Positions 27,225-37,000 of a stretch of DNA of 64,000 nt are shown piece by piece. A model generated the notes under the pieces. That model searched no databases. It was not told where the DNA came from and saw nothing but the letters and a program-made list of their open reading frames with translations. The number at the start of each line of letters is the position of its first letter. Within the stretch, counting starts at the first letter, position 1. This stretch comes from Pirellulaceae bacterium (lineage in GTDB: Bacteria; Planctomycetota; Planctomycetia; Pirellulales; Pirellulaceae). The translations under genes and the position numbers were made by a program. The stretch is from contig JAHDXO010000037.1 in the NCBI GenBank assembly GCA_023382975.1, positions 44,271 to 108,270 on the forward strand, read 5' to 3'.

Positions 27225-27632
27225 TCAAGGCGGGCATAGCCTCTCAACCTGCCGCGTCGCCCAGCGCAAAATGCCGCCAGCGATCCGCAAAGCTCGGCGA
27301 TGTTCGCGTTTTGACACCGGGCCGGAAAGGCCGGGATAACGCGTGTCGACAGCGAACCGAGTCAGTTGGTCCGCCTCTTGAACATATTTCGGCACGGAAA
27401 TCGTCGCTTGAGCAAGCAAGGTGAGCAGACGTCCCAAATCATGCGTTTACGGGAATGCAAGTCCGTTGGCCATGAACACTGCCTTGATCGCTTTCTCCGC
27501 TGCCTGTTGCGCATCGAAGCAGAAGTCCTCCAGGTAGGCGCCGGGCAGCGGACTCGCCGCGCGGGTCAAGTTGCTTCTGGCCCGATTGAGCCACTCGCGC
27601 GGGTCGTTCGGTGGCAGACGTTTACGAGCCAT
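27225..27632 (-). pseudogene. HEPN domain protein interrupted by a stop codon
   Basis: From the ATG at 27632 the frame gives a typical HEPN start (WLNRARSNLTRAASPLPGAY, then DAQQAAEKAIKAVFMANGL) and hits TAA at 27449-27447. The same frame then continues without shift into THDLGRLLTLL, QLTRFAVDTRYPG and a helical end to 27225. In intact relatives the stop position is normally a Tyr (F-P-Y-T-H-D-L), so one base change (TAC or TAT to TAA) explains the lesion. HEPN proteins are RNase toxins of the MNT-HEPN system. The stop would remove the C-terminal half of the fold. Confidence 0.8.
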
Positions 27633-27978
27633 AGACCACCACTCCTTCCTTCAAGGCGGGAGCAATGACCAGACACGGGTCGTCGCCGTACTGCTCGACT
27701 TCCTCGGGGGTCACGACAATCAGGTCGACCGGTGCTCCCGCTCCGCGCAGGTTCCGGTAGATGGCATCAACCAGACGTCCGCGCTGGAAGCGGCCGCTCT
27801 TGATGACCAACAGATCCACGTCGCTGTTTGCTCCCATCGTGCCGCGGGCGGCCGACCCAAACATCACGATCCGCTCGGGTTTCGCGACCTCGGCGACCCG
27901 CCGCACGATGTCCGACAGGACGGATCGATCGAGTGGCGTGCTTTCCTGACCGCTTCGACGTTCTACTCGCGTGGTCAT
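27622..27978 (-). CDS. MNT-type nucleotidyltransferase antitoxin
   Basis: A 118-residue minimal nucleotidyltransferase with the motif GSAARGTMGANSDVDLLVI (the G-S and D-x-D of the pol-beta fold) and a C-terminal D in VDLIVVTPEEVEQYG. MNT proteins neutralise HEPN toxins, in characterised cases by adenylylating (AMPylating) them. The gene overlaps the HEPN start by 11 bp, the standard coupled arrangement. The antitoxin looks intact while the toxin frame carries a nonsense codon. Confidence 0.87.
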   Translation of the reverse strand: MTTRVERRSGQESTPLDRSVLSDIVRRVAEVAKPERIVMFGSAARGTMGANSDVDLLVIKSGRFQRGRLVDAIYRNLRGAGAPVDLIVVTPEEVEQYGDDPCLVIAPALKEGVVVYGS

Positions 27979-28086
27979 TTCGTTGCCTCAGTTACATCCA
28001 GACTGGTGAAATTGTACGCACAGCCCTCGTGGCAGACATCCGGCTATGTTCGTCGAATGTTACTGACGCAACGACGCGCTGGTCCG

Positions 28087-28830
28087 CTACCTCTTCGACT
28101 TGGCCACGAAGCTGGTCAGGATGCAACCTGCCAGCAGACCGGTGGCGACCATCGCCAGCAATGGCCATGGGGGCAGATAGGTTTCCAGACCGTGACGGAG
28201 CGTGGTGGCGAAAACACTGCTGAGCGTGGCGATGGGGAAGAAGAAGGCAGCCAGCAGATTCAGCCGGTGGGCCGCGACCGCCATGCGGCGGCTCGATTCG
28301 GCCTGTTCCTCGGCCCGCTTGGCCACGGCGAAATCCATCGAGTGCTTCGTCTCGGCGTACAGCAGTTCGGCGCTGCGCTCGATCTCGTACGCGCGGTCGC
28401 GGTAGTTGATGATCTCGCGGTCCTCCGGGCACTCCTTGCGGGCCTCCTGGAACACCAGGTGCTGGTGCCGGGCGGCCCGCATCAACGGCGACAGGGCTTC
28501 GAGCACTTGGAAGTAATCCTCGACGCTGGCGGCGTTCTCTTCCTGCTCGTCGCGCTTCTGAACCAGGTCGGCGTATTGGTCCAGGTGTTTGTTGACCGCT
28601 TGCGGCCCGCCGCCCAGGTCGCTGGACGTCCAGGTGCCGTCCGGCCGGCGCCAGATGAAACGGCCCTGGCGTTCGAGTTCGTTCGGCTGCGGCGGCGCGT
28701 GCAGGACCAACAGCAGGTGGCCGTCGGCGGACATCAGACGTTGGCGTCCGACCTTGTTTCCAAGGCGGCGCCGAAACACTTCGGGGACTTCCCAGTTGCG
28801 GGGAATCAACGATTTGGTGTCCATGGTCAT
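28087..28830 (-). CDS. CorA-like two-helix membrane protein
   Basis: A 247-residue protein. A soluble N-terminal domain with HLLLVLHAPPQP is followed by a long helical, probably coiled-coil, region (about residues 95-190) and two C-terminal transmembrane helices (LLAAFFFPIATLSSVFATTL and PLLAMVATGLLAGCILTSFV). This is the topology of CorA-family magnesium channels, but the G-M-N signature of true transporters is absent, so it is a CorA-like protein of unknown function. It is the last gene of the FIST operon. Confidence 0.65.
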   Translation of the reverse strand: MTMDTKSLIPRNWEVPEVFRRRLGNKVGRQRLMSADGHLLLVLHAPPQPNELERQGRFIWRRPDGTWTSSDLGGGPQAVNKHLDQYADLVQKRDEQEENAASVEDYFQVLEALSPLMRAARHQHLVFQEARKECPEDREIINYRDRAYEIERSAELLYAETKHSMDFAVAKRAEEQAESSRRMAVAAHRLNLLAAFFFPIATLSSVFATTLRHGLETYLPPWPLLAMVATGLLAGCILTSFVAKSKR

Positions 28831-28855
28831 TCTCGCAAATCAGATGGGTGGCGGT

Positions 28856-29491
28856 TCACAGATCGAGAGCGTCCAGTTGATTCAACAAGTGATCCAGTTC
28901 GTCGGTCCCGGCGGGGAGAGCGGTCGGCGGATCGGCGGCGGACTCGAAACGAGCGCCCGCGGCTTCGGCTGCCGCGGCGGCGCTCATCGCGGTCGGCGCG
29001 ACCGAGCGATTTGCTTCCTGCGGCAGCGCCGTGAGCACCGGCAGGCCGCCTAGCGGAAACAGCGGCGGCCCGGTGTCCTCGCGCAATCGCTGGATCTCCT
29101 GCACGGTTTGGGCGGTCGGCGTCGAGGCGTCCAACTGCAGGACGTGCAGCCTGCGGTCGAATCGCGGCGCCGCCGCGATGGCCGCCGTCCGGGACAATCC
29201 GACGTCTTGCGGGGGCTGAGCCTGCCACGGGCGCCCGCGGATGCCGCGTTGGTCCAGCAAGCGGCGCGCGTGCTCGGGCTCCAGCCAAGTGAGCACGACC
29301 AGATCGCCTTTGATTCCTTGCAGGCACAACAGGCCCGTGGTCCCGTCGTTCAGTTGAGTCAGGTGCGGCACGACGCTGACATCGACACCTCGCTGGAACA
29401 TCAGCTCGGCGATCAAGTCTTCCTCCAACTGCCGCGCATCGGCGCCCGCCGCGGGGGCTTGGGACAGGACGACGGAGATTCTGCCTGGCAT
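28856..29491 (-). CDS. Hypothetical protein in the FIST operon
   Basis: A 211-residue cytosolic protein I do not recognise. The N-terminal 120 residues look like a compact alpha/beta domain (MPGRISVVLSQAPAAGADAR, LIAELMFQRGVDVSVVPHLT, KGDLVVLTWLEPEHARRLLD). The rest is Ala/Pro-rich and probably disordered, ending in a Leu-rich helix (LDHLLNQLDALDL) that could be a docking peptide. It starts 9 bp after the FIST stop and ends 25 bp before the CorA-like gene, so the three are one transcription unit. Confidence 0.6.
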   Translation of the reverse strand: MPGRISVVLSQAPAAGADARQLEEDLIAELMFQRGVDVSVVPHLTQLNDGTTGLLCLQGIKGDLVVLTWLEPEHARRLLDQRGIRGRPWQAQPPQDVGLSRTAAIAAAPRFDRRLHVLQLDASTPTAQTVQEIQRLREDTGPPLFPLGGLPVLTALPQEANRSVAPTAMSAAAAAEAAGARFESAADPPTALPAGTDELDHLLNQLDALDL

Positions 29492-29500
29492 GTTGTCCTG

Positions 29501-30748
29501 CTACTTGCTGGAGGAGGGTTCGAACAAGGCGATGCTGGCCGTGAAGCCGTGCTGGAAACTCTTGCCGCCGACCGGGCCGAGTTCTCCCGCCGCGAAGAAA
29601 CCGGCCAGCGGAATGTCGCCCAAGGCGTCCCGGACGGCGATCGCGTCATGGTGCGGTTCGGGAAACAGCCGCGTCCCCCGCCCGTTGCAGGTGAACATCA
29701 GCGCACCGAGAGAGCGAGCTGCCCGGGCCGACTCGGTCTGGCTGTCCGGACCCGCGTCCGGCGCCCGCGCGCCACTTGCCGCCGCGGTCAGCAGTTGCCG
29801 CAACTCGGCGTCCGCCGTCTGCCAGTCGCGGACGTGGAACTGGACCGTCTGGCCCGTGCGCATGTAATCGCCGACGGCGATCGCGCCGCTTTCGGGATCG
29901 ACGCCGATCACGTTGCGGACCAGGAAGTCGCCCTGCTCGAAGCGGTCGAGGTACTCGCTGACGACGCGTCCCAGGTGAAGCCCGCGGTTGACCAACTCCT
30001 GGTCGCGGGTCGGCAGCTCGGCAAAGACCGCTTCCAACTGGCTCAAGGCCGGCTTGCCGCCCAGTTGCAGCACCACGTTGCGTTCGGCCTTGGTGATCAC
30101 GAAAGGCCGTCCGATCGGACGGCAACCTTGCGACACGACCGACCGGACGTGAACCGGACCGGAGATCAGGAACGCCACGGCGCCTTCGTCGTATGCCGTC
30201 CGCCCCAACAGCAAGCGGTTCTCGCGCGGGACAGAAGCTCCGCTGGCCATCCCCCCGATCACCACCGCGTCGGGATGCTGGTCGTTCGTCTGTTCCAACA
30301 GATAGTCGGCCGGGAAGCTGAACGGGTCGCCCAACAGCAACAAACACGGCGCGGCCGGCCAACCATCGATCAGAGAATCCGGCCAGCCCAGGATCGAAGG
30401 TCCTTCGGGCGTGTTGCGGAATGTCAAGTGGATCGGCTGTACGTCGACGTTCGGCAATTTGGCGAGCCACAGCGAGGCCGCCGTCTGGCCCTCGACCTCC
30501 CGGCCGCGGCCGACGATCGACTCGCCCGTGCATCCGATCAACCGGCCGGTGCCCAGCCGGTCGCAGACCGTCGAAGTAATCTCCGCCGCGACATCGGCCG
30601 CGTCGGCCGACAGGAACAGCACCGCCAAATCGGGCGGGCAGCCCAGTTCGGCAACCGCCTGCTGGCACACCTCCACTGCCGCGCGTCGCGGATCAGGAGT
30701 CGTGGACAACGCCGAAGCGAATCGAAGACTTTCGGGGGCAATTGTCAT
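29501..30748 (-). CDS. FIST domain sensory protein
   Basis: A 415-residue protein with FIST N and FIST C domains: an N-terminal segment (LAVLFLSADAADVAAEITST, then IGCTGESIVG), a central GGMASGAS motif, and the C-terminal domain with QGCRPIGRPFVITKAERNVV and a final FFAAGELGPVGGKSFQHGFT. FIST domains are predicted small-ligand sensors often linked to signal transduction. This one stands alone without kinase or cyclase domains. I chose the ATG at 30748, which removes a basic non-conserved extension. It heads a three-gene operon. Confidence 0.88.
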   Translation of the reverse strand: MTIAPESLRFASALSTTPDPRRAAVEVCQQAVAELGCPPDLAVLFLSADAADVAAEITSTVCDRLGTGRLIGCTGESIVGRGREVEGQTAASLWLAKLPNVDVQPIHLTFRNTPEGPSILGWPDSLIDGWPAAPCLLLLGDPFSFPADYLLEQTNDQHPDAVVIGGMASGASVPRENRLLLGRTAYDEGAVAFLISGPVHVRSVVSQGCRPIGRPFVITKAERNVVLQLGGKPALSQLEAVFAELPTRDQELVNRGLHLGRVVSEYLDRFEQGDFLVRNVIGVDPESGAIAVGDYMRTGQTVQFHVRDWQTADAELRQLLTAAASGARAPDAGPDSQTESARAARSLGALMFTCNGRGTRLFPEPHHDAIAVRDALGDIPLAGFFAAGELGPVGGKSFQHGFTASIALFEPSSSK

Positions 30749-31072
30749 CGGAGATCGTGTCCTGGTTGGTGCGTTGCGCCGTCGCGAACCCGGTGCCATC
30801 ACTGGTTGCCGCACACGGCGTCGCGAATTATCCGTTATCGTAACCCGGCCCGCGGCTGCAACGGAAGTGGGGCGAACGACGTGACGGCCGGCCGCCGGTC
30901 AATTCGGAGTGGACCCAGCAGAAACATGGTGTCAGAATGTGGGAACCGTTGCAACGATTCTGCTCGGTCATGATTCTGCTCGGTCATGATTCTGCTGTAA
31001 TGGTTCTGCCAGACGGGCCGCGGCGGGATGCGGTGTGTTTTCTTACTTGCGGTCGAGGACAGGAGATTTGCC
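30749..31072. other. Divergent intergenic region with a short tandem repeat
   Basis: These 324 bases separate the FIST operon (leftward) from the Gfo/Idh/MocA gene (rightward) and must hold both promoters. The only clear structure is a 16-bp tandem repeat at 30956-30996. The AGGAG ribosome site of the rightward gene lies just before its ATG. No small gene is supported. Confidence 0.4.
30956..30996 (+). repeat. 16-bp tandem repeat, about 2.6 copies
   Basis: GATTCTGCTCGGTCAT occurs at 30956-30971 and again at 30972-30987, followed by a partial third copy (GATTCTGCT). It lies about 80 bp upstream of the oxidoreductase ATG, a position where it could serve as repeated protein-binding sites, though that is inference. 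Confidence 0.75.
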
Positions 31073-32527
31073 ATGAACGCATTTCTGAACCGTCGTGAAT
31101 TTCTGACAGCGTCCGGTGCCGGTCTTCTGATCCTGCGCAACAGCGAGTCGGCTCGCGGCTACCAGGCGAACGAGAGACTGAACCTGGGCTTGGTCGGATG
31201 CGGCGGACGTGGCACTTGGTTTGTCGAAACGCTGCCGCGCATGGAAAACGTCGTCGCGCTGTGCGACGTCGACGCAGAGAAGATGGTCGAGGCCATGCAG
31301 CGGTGGAACCACGGGGCCAGGAAGTATGCCGAGTCGCCGAACGACTGGGAGCGGCGGGCGGCCGAGAGCTATCGCCGATTGACCGAGCAACCGCCGCAGC
31401 AGTACCAGGACTTCCGCGTCATGCTCGACCGTCTGGGCAACGGCTTGGATGCCGTGGTGATCGCCACCCCCGATCACACGCACGCCGTCGCTGCGGCTGC
31501 CGCAATCCGGGCGGGCAAGCATGTGTTCGTGGAAAAGCCGCTGACGCGAACCGTCCACGAATCGCGGGCGCTTCGCGAGTTGGCCCGGGAGCACCGGGTC
31601 GCCACGTCGATGGGCAACCAAGGCACTGCGACCGGCCCGTTCCGCCGCGCGCTGGAATTGATCCGCAACGGGACGATCGGCGAGATCCGCGAAGTCCACA
31701 TCTGGAACACGGGGGGCGGGGCGGACCGCCAGCAGCCTCCCGCGGGCCAGGTGCCCGTACCTGAATCGCTCGCCTGGGACCTGTGGCTGGGACCTGCTGC
31801 CGATCGGCCCTATCACCCCGACTGGATGCGGCGCAACCAGTGGCGCGACTTCGGCACGTGCCAATTGGGCAACTGGGGTTCGCACACGGCCAATCTGGCC
31901 TTCATGGCGTTGAAAGTCTACGAACTGTGGCTGAATCCGGCAGAAGGAGAAGCTCGCAGGCCACTCCGCATTTCGGCTCGCACCTCGGGCGTCAACCGAC
32001 TGTCCTTCCCTCGCTGGGAAGTCGTTCGGTGGGAGATTCCCGCTCGCGCAGAGTTTCCGCCGATTGTGTTCCACTGGCACAACGGCCCCGCACCGCAGAC
32101 GCAGGAGACGATCGGCGCTCTGATCACCGATTCGGGAATCCCCGGCGATCCCGAAGCGGCCGAGGCCCTCAAATTCGCCGGCGCCGCGATCGTCGGCGCC
32201 AAGGGGACGATCCACTCGACCGGGCACAACGCCACGTTCCGGCTGATTCCCGCCGCGCAGTTCCCGGACGTCGACCGCAGCCGGCCGCAGCAGGTAGAGA
32301 ACTCCCGCGGGCACGAACAGGACTGGCTGCTGGCCTGCCGAGGCGGAAAACCGGCCTGGGCCAATTTCGACTATGCGTCGGCGTTGAACGAGTTCCTGAT
32401 GCTCGGCAACGTTGCCACGCAGTCGGAAGAGACATTGGACTTCGATCCGGTCGCCACGCGGATCACCAACTCGCCCGCCGCCGACGCCCTGTTGCGCAGC
32501 GAGTACCGCAACGGCTGGGAACTGTGA
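31073..32527 (+). CDS. Secreted Gfo/Idh/MocA family oxidoreductase
   Basis: A 484-residue protein with a Tat-like leader (NRREFLTASGAGLLIL), although the canonical second Arg context is weak. The NAD(P)-binding Rossmann fold shows GLVGCGGRGTW and ALCDVD; the catalytic motif of the family is EKPLTRTVHE. The second half is the usual planctomycete Gfo/Idh/MocA C-terminal domain. Such paralogues act on sugars or inositols outside the cytoplasm or in the paryphoplasm; the substrate here cannot be named. A strong AGGAG site precedes the ATG. No operon partner follows (the next gene is convergent). Confidence 0.88.
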   Translation: MNAFLNRREFLTASGAGLLILRNSESARGYQANERLNLGLVGCGGRGTWFVETLPRMENVVALCDVDAEKMVEAMQRWNHGARKYAESPNDWERRAAESYRRLTEQPPQQYQDFRVMLDRLGNGLDAVVIATPDHTHAVAAAAAIRAGKHVFVEKPLTRTVHESRALRELAREHRVATSMGNQGTATGPFRRALELIRNGTIGEIREVHIWNTGGGADRQQPPAGQVPVPESLAWDLWLGPAADRPYHPDWMRRNQWRDFGTCQLGNWGSHTANLAFMALKVYELWLNPAEGEARRPLRISARTSGVNRLSFPRWEVVRWEIPARAEFPPIVFHWHNGPAPQTQETIGALITDSGIPGDPEAAEALKFAGAAIVGAKGTIHSTGHNATFRLIPAAQFPDVDRSRPQQVENSRGHEQDWLLACRGGKPAWANFDYASALNEFLMLGNVATQSEETLDFDPVATRITNSPAADALLRSEYRNGWEL

Positions 32528-32569
32528 ACTCGTCGCGTGGGAGTGGACGACTGCGAGTTGCGGCGGCCG

Positions 32570-33883
32570 TTACTCGGATCGCGGCCGCGGGGCGGCGATC
32601 TTGACGAGATGGTCGAAGCTGCGCAAGTACAGCGCGCCACCGGCGATCGCCGGCGAAGCGCGAAATTGACCCGTCAGCTTGTTCTTGGCCAGCAATTCGA
32701 ATTGGTCCGACGCCCGGATCACCGACACTTCGCCGTCTTCGTTGCAGAAGTAGATCCGGCCGTCGGCGTAAACGGGCGACGCGGTGTAGGGGCCTCGCAA
32801 TCGTTCGCTGAACAGTTCGTCGCCCGTGCGCGCGTCCAGACAGTACAGCACGCCCGGATTGGCGGCTCCGTACAAGCGGCCATCGACCAGCGCCGGCGTC
32901 GGCAGATGCGGGTTTCCGCGAGTCCGCTGCCAGACCACGTGCGTGCCGGTCACGTTGCCGCGCGTGGTCGCATCCAATCGCACGCCCATTTGGTTCGAAC
33001 CGCGGGAACCCGTGTTCAGAATCGTCAGCGACGGCAGGAACAACGGCCGGATCGCGGCGTTGTAGTCTTCGTGCTCGACCGTCCAGATCTCCTCGCCCGA
33101 CAAGGCGTCGTAACCGAACGCAGCGCGGGCCCCCACCGAGACCACTTGAACGCGGCCGTCCACTTCCGCCAGTCCGGGAGTCCCGTAGGCCTTGCGGTAA
33201 TCGCCCTCCAGACGTGGATTGCCGTCCATGTCCAAGTCCTTGAAGTCGGTGGAGCGGTCGGTTCGCCAGACCGTCTTGCCCGTCCGCTTGTCGAGCGCGG
33301 TGAGAAACTGTTGATCGATGCCGTCGAAGGTCAGGATCAGCAGGTCGCCGAACAGCACCGGAGACGATCCGGGGCCGCGGAAGTGGCGGCAGTGGATGTC
33401 GCGGCGCTGCCAGACGGTCTCGGCGGTCGCGGGATCTAGCCGCGCCGTTCCGTACGTTCCGAAGTGGACGTAGACGGCATCCGCTTCCAGCACGCAAGTC
33501 GGCGAGGCGTAAGTATTGAACGTGTTGCCCAGCGGTTCGGGATCCGCGTTCTCGAACTGCAGCTTGTGGTGCAGCACCTCGCCCGTTTCGGCGTCCAGAC
33601 AGTACACAAACTGCCGCGTGCCGTCTTCGGTCGCTGCGGTGAACCAGATGCGGCCCAGTCCGATCACGGGCGTCGAGTGCCCGCGGGCATCGACCGGAAC
33701 CCTCCAAGCGATGTTGCGGCCCGTCGACTCGTCCCACTCGATCGGTACATCCCGGCCGTCCGCGTCCGCCGCGCGGCCGTCAAACGTCGGCCCGTTCCGA
33801 TCCGGCCAGGGCAGCGGCTGACTCGCCGCCGCAGTGCGCGCCGCCAGGAGAAGACTCAGCAACAAGAGAAAACGAACAATCAT
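32570..33883 (-). CDS. Secreted PQQ-type beta-propeller protein
   Basis: A 437-residue protein with a signal peptide (MIVRFLLLLSLLLAARTAAA). Repeated blade motifs typical of outer-membrane-assembly/PQQ-like propellers are visible: CLDAETGEVLHHKL, LDKRTGKTVWRTDR, YDALSGEEIWTVEH, CLDARTGDELFSER. These A-W motif repeats support a WD/PQQ-like propeller without a catalytic alcohol dehydrogenase site. Planctomycetes encode many such proteins of unknown function. I chose the ATG at 33883, with CGGAG upstream; a longer frame to 33979 lacks a signal peptide. Confidence 0.85.
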   Translation of the reverse strand: MIVRFLLLLSLLLAARTAAASQPLPWPDRNGPTFDGRAADADGRDVPIEWDESTGRNIAWRVPVDARGHSTPVIGLGRIWFTAATEDGTRQFVYCLDAETGEVLHHKLQFENADPEPLGNTFNTYASPTCVLEADAVYVHFGTYGTARLDPATAETVWQRRDIHCRHFRGPGSSPVLFGDLLILTFDGIDQQFLTALDKRTGKTVWRTDRSTDFKDLDMDGNPRLEGDYRKAYGTPGLAEVDGRVQVVSVGARAAFGYDALSGEEIWTVEHEDYNAAIRPLFLPSLTILNTGSRGSNQMGVRLDATTRGNVTGTHVVWQRTRGNPHLPTPALVDGRLYGAANPGVLYCLDARTGDELFSERLRGPYTASPVYADGRIYFCNEDGEVSVIRASDQFELLAKNKLTGQFRASPAIAGGALYLRSFDHLVKIAAPRPRSE

Positions 33884-34000
33884 CCCACAAACTCCGGAAG
33901 AAACGGACGCTGTCTTGCCTCGGTATGTCGCATTGTGAACACGATCGGACCGTTTGGCAAGCCAAGCCGCCGAGTTCAAGTGGAAATGGGGATCGCCCGT

Positions 34001-37000
34001 CTAGGGCAAAGAAATGCCGACGGCCAATTGCGGGAACTCGAGTTCCTCGATCGCGGGCAGTTCGTCCCGATCATGGAAGACCAACTCGTCGCGATCGTCT
34101 GGCGACGTCCAAGCTGGCGAAGCGATCGCCGTCATGACTTCGTCCACCTCGGTTGCGATCGGCCCGGGGGCCGACGCAGACGCGGAAGTCGGCAAGCCTG
34201 CCGACGCATCCTGCCGATCCAGCATCACGGACAGCCCGACGCTCCCCGTCGCGACGGCCATCGCCATTTCCACGGCTTCGCCTTCCGCGGTAGCGGCGGG
34301 AGTCTGGTTCAGGACGTTGACGACCAGCAAGGCGTCGAGGGGCGAGATGTAGCCGTCGCCGTTGACGTCGTAGAACGGAATCGCCGTGTTGCTGGGCGGC
34401 GGCACCGCAAGTTGCCGGGTGTCGTTGGCGTTCAGTTCCGTGATGATGATCAACACGTCGATCGGAGTGGCATAGGTATCGTCGTTCACATCGTAGGCCA
34501 AGCGGTGGTTGTGCCAGTTGCGGGGCGACCAAGCCAGTGCCAGGGTATCCAAATCGACGCCGTGACCGTCGGTGGACGTCAGCGTGATCGTCACTTGATA
34601 AGTGCCGGGCAGCAGTTCGCCCAGCGGCAACGACTCCGTCTCGCTGAACTGGTTCCAGTCCTGGGTGTTGATGGTCGTGAACGTGGCGACCGTCTGCCCG
34701 TTCAGCGCGATTTGCAGATCGTCGAGCGACCCGCTGTCGTGATTGCTGTAGCGCACTCGCGCGCGGTAGATCCCCGGCAGCCCGATGCCCACGTGGTACG
34801 TGACCGAATCGCCGATCGATTGCAGATGCCACACGCCGCCGTCCGTTTCTGCCGGCGCGGTCAAATTGGAACCGCCACTGGCGTTCGAGCGGATGATGGG
34901 CGTGCCCGCTCCGCTGGCGGAAAACTCCAATTCCCGCACGTTCAGCGCCTGGCGGTAGGCGTCCAGCGCCATCCGCCAACCGATGTCGTACCGTAGCAAC
35001 GATTCCAGATAGTCGCCGCCGAGTTCGTTGTTCAGCAAGGCCGCAGCCAGTTGAGCGATTTCCAGGAACCCTCGCACCGGGTCGACCGCGTTGACCATCT
35101 GACTGCCGAAATCCAAGTAGTTCGGCGCGCCGTACGTCGCGTCGAATTGACCGGCGGCACGCAACTGGTCAATCGCTTCGGTCGCGTTGCGCGCGGCGGT
35201 CTCGCCCGCCGCCTGTAGATGCGGGTTCGGCAACTTGCTCATCGTTCCCGCCATGATCGCCGCAGCCGGGGGAACCAGGACGTGCTGGTCGCGCGGGTTG
35301 TTGGCGTCGCCCGCCAGTTCCGCCGGGGACAAGCCGAAGTTCAGGTACTTCGCGTCCGCCCCGTCCGGCGGCGTTCCGCCGTTGGCGATCCCCATCGCGC
35401 CGGCGGCGGGAAGGCCGAGCGATTGTGCGGTGTCCACCGCCGCGAACACCGCCTGGGCCAGCGTGCTCTGGCCGAACAGCGTCTCGCGCTCGCTGGACAG
35501 AAAAATCGTCGGGACGAACAGCTCCAGCGCCGTGCCGAACACCGGAAGCCGCTCCAAGCCCGGCGAACCGGCAATGCGCGAACCCGATCGGCTCTCGCGC
35601 ACCAGCAGCCGCATGGCGGCGTCGAAATCGCTGCGGGAAATCTGGCCGAGCGCCAAGGCCAGCACCGGCACCAACCGCGACTCGCTGGTCAGGCGATCGA
35701 CCACGCCGCCCGCCAGTGGATCGTTGGTGCCGCCTAAATGGAACCGCTTGGTCTCCGCGTCGAACCAAAACGCGAACTGGATCCGCTTCGCGAGCGCCTC
35801 GGCTCGGTTTGCCAGATCCAGAAACTCGGCTCGCGGGCCGACATCGCCTTGGCTCGCCGCGCGACGCAGGTAGCGGCCGGTGGCCAGCAACCCGACGGCC
35901 AGGTAGCCGTTGTCGATGAACGGCACTTGCCGGTCCACTGCTCCAGCTCGCGGCTGCCCAGTTACCGAATCGTAGTTCTGAAAGAACGCGATGCCCGCCG
36001 GTGTCTGGCCGGGCGGACTGCGATAGACCGAACTCGCTGTGTTGGAGATCACCTCCAACGATTGAAGCGTCGCGGTCAGCTCGGTCACCAAGTCCGTATC
36101 CGTCATCCCCGCCGTGAACGCTACGTCTTGCCGTCCGATCGCATGGGACAGTACGCTGGTTGTCAGCCAGAAGCCAACTTGAGCCGGATTGAAAAACCGG
36201 TTGTTGGCCGGGATCGAATTGACGGTATCGCTCAGCAACGCGAGTTCGCTGGCAGTGGCTTCGTTTTGCGGCAGACCGTTGGCCAGCGTCATCTGATGTA
36301 GGAACGCGATCGCCCCGGGCAGCAGGTCGCGCGTTGGGAAGTACGCTTTTGTGTAGATGTCGCGCAACTCGGCGATGATCGCCTTGGGTGTCCGGTCCGC
36401 AGCGTGCAGGCCCCAGTTCGGTCCCAGCGAGCCGAACGGCGAGTCCTCGCTCTTCCACGGCTGATCGTACGTTTCGCCCCAGACGAAGAAGACCGGCTGC
36501 TCGGCCAACTGGCGGAAATACTCGACCTGGTTGTTCTCGCTGGCGCCAGCCGGACCCGCGGTGGGCCACCAGGATTCCTTGACCACTACGACTTGATTTC
36601 CCGCCAAGGTCTGCAGCGCGGCGACTTCCCCGACCACCGCTTGCACCATGCCGCCAACGTCGCCCGGGTCGAGCGATCCGTTGAACCACGGCTGCAAATT
36701 GGGAAATACCCAGTCGCCCGCCGCGATGATGCCGGGATAGGTTTGGTAATTGAGAAACGTCTCGGTCGTCGTCACCGGCTTGCCGGTGCGGGTCCGTAAC
36801 GAGTTCATCTGGGCCACGAGGTCGGTCGCCGTGTATCGCACCGCCTGTCCGCCGTACCCCAGCCCTTCGTTGCCGACCACGTAGGCGTCCGCGTACGAGT
36901 TCACGCTGCCGATCGCCGCCCACTCGCGTTCGAGCTGGGCCGAGTCGTACCAGAACAAGCCGGCGACGACTTGGGTGAACCCAATCTCTTTCGCGATCCG

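Noticed and set aside
29108..30973. 621-codon rightward frame opposite the FIST operon
   Set aside because: Antisense shadow of three supported genes; no family features.
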